DNA of 14,723 nucleotides from Candidatus Eiseniibacteriota bacterium (GTDB taxonomy: Bacteria; JAFGKV01), in contig JALOPK010000043.1 in assembly GCA_025453925.1 (NCBI GenBank), positions 1-14,723 of the forward strand, in the 5' to 3' direction. Positions within the stretch are counted from its first letter, which is position 1. The number at the start of each line of letters is the position of its first letter. The notes below the pieces were generated by a model. The model was not told the origin of the DNA. It worked only from the letters and a program-made list of their open reading frames with translations, and made no database searches. Positions 14,112-14,723 of the stretch are shown in pieces. Made by a program: the position numbers and the translations under genes.

Positions 14112-14723
14112 CCGCGCATGTCCCCGGGATCGTGCTCCCGGACCAAGTGACATGCGGAGAGGAGGTGGTGCCATCCAGGGCTGAGGCCCATCGCTTGAGA
14201 CGAGTGTTGAGACTTCCCGAGGGATCCACGGTCCGTGGCCTCACTCCGGACGGCTCGACCCTTCTACTGCAGATCACCTATCGCCCCGGTGGCGAAGTCA
14301 GGCTCCTGGTGGTGGGTGAGGCGCAGCGGTCGTCATGCGACAGCACGGGAACAACCGTCGCCGTCGCTCTCATCAAGCGGATGGCGCACCTTGATTTCGT
14401 AATCGAGAAGGGAACGGAGATCGGCGTTGCGGCGTGGTGGGCCGTGGTGACTGAACACTGTGCCGACGCAGGGCTGGTGCGTTCGTATGAACACCGGCTC
14501 CAACGGTGGCGGCGGATCGCGGAGTCAGCCTCCATTCAGTCTGGCCGATCCTCGGTGCCCCCGGTGATCGGCGTGCTGTCGCTGCCCGAGTTGTTTGAGG
14601 CGTCACTGGGATGCGGCCGGCGTCTGGTCGCTGTCCCCGGCGCTGCGGAGTCGATGCGGACTGTCGCGCGCGAACGAAGCGCCTCAACGTTGTTTCTTGT
14701 CGGGCCCGAGGGCGGATGGAGTT
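14108..14723 (+). CDS. rsmE: 16S rRNA (uracil(1498)-N(3))-methyltransferase RsmE, partial (right edge)
   Basis: RsmE methylates N3 of U1498 in 16S rRNA using S-adenosylmethionine and belongs to the SPOUT knot family. The window holds 205 codons of an expected 240 or so; the C-terminal end of the knot is cut off. An N-terminal PUA-like segment contains [15 protein letters not shown] (26-40), followed by the SPOUT part: [20 protein letters not shown] (88-107), [15 protein letters not shown] (133-147), and the S-adenosylmethionine-binding loop start LVGPEGGWS (197-205). After the KGTEIGV motif this copy reads TEHC where relatives commonly have SERS. GTG 14108 overlaps the dnaJ stop by four bases (GTGA), indicating translational coupling. 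The prmA gene that often lies between dnaJ and rsmE in Firmicutes is absent here. Confidence 0.93.
   Translation, partial: MTAHVPGIVLPDQVTCGEEVVPSRAEAHRLRRVLRLPEGSTVRGLTPDGSTLLLQITYRPGGEVRLLVVGEAQRSSCDSTGTTVAVALIKRMAHLDFVIEKGTEIGVAAWWAVVTEHCADAGLVRSYEHRLQRWRRIAESASIQSGRSSVPPVIGVLSLPELFEASLGCGRRLVAVPGAAESMRTVARERSASTLFLVGPEGGWS

Overview
The window is GC-rich chromosomal DNA from a diderm (Gram-negative) bacterium. Two kinds of evidence support this: an Omp85-type beta-barrel protein and predicted exported or lipidated proteins for a second membrane, and strictly bacterial housekeeping genes (recG, and a hrcA-grpE-dnaK-dnaJ-rsmE cluster). The gene content and GTG starts would fit a deep-branching lineage such as FCB-related or Gemmatimonadota/Eisenbacteria-like bacteria, but no single gene fixes the taxon. 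I see no integrase, transposase, CRISPR array, tRNA or rRNA.

Left block (1-6659). A minus-strand gene running off the left edge encodes an exported protein of unrecognised family. Divergent from it, three plus-strand genes are packed as one probable operon: a small lipoprotein with a LolB-like look (1132-1896), a 926-residue three-part outer-membrane protein (HELTH metalloprotease domain, PD40/TolB-like propeller, Omp85-like barrel; 1844-4624), and recG helicase (4638-6659). Genes two and three overlap by 53 nt and recG follows within 13 nt.

Middle block (6619-9258). A single minus-strand GT-C/PMT-type membrane glycosyltransferase converges on recG, overlapping its 3' end by 41 bp. Upstream of it is a gene-free stretch of about 630 bp. 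This holds a perfect 12-bp hairpin, GC-rich inverted repeats and, at its right end, a near-consensus extended -10 promoter with a perfect 14-bp palindrome over the expected transcription start.

Right block (9259-14723). This is the heat-shock chaperone operon hrcA-grpE-dnaK-dnaJ, followed by rsmE (cut by the right edge). HrcA represses the operon; GrpE, DnaK and DnaJ form the Hsp70 cycle; RsmE methylates 16S rRNA and is a frequent operon partner. No canonical CIRCE operator was found, so the palindrome at the promoter is the best candidate operator. A 19-codon ORF lies exactly between hrcA and grpE, overlapping the hrcA stop (ATGA) and the grpE start (TGATG), and may couple their translation. 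dnaJ and rsmE are coupled through GTGA.

Most of the window is ordinary housekeeping. The features most worth a second look are the protease-propeller-barrel protein with its lipoprotein partner, the CIRCE-less hrcA promoter, and the hrcA/grpE coupling ORF.
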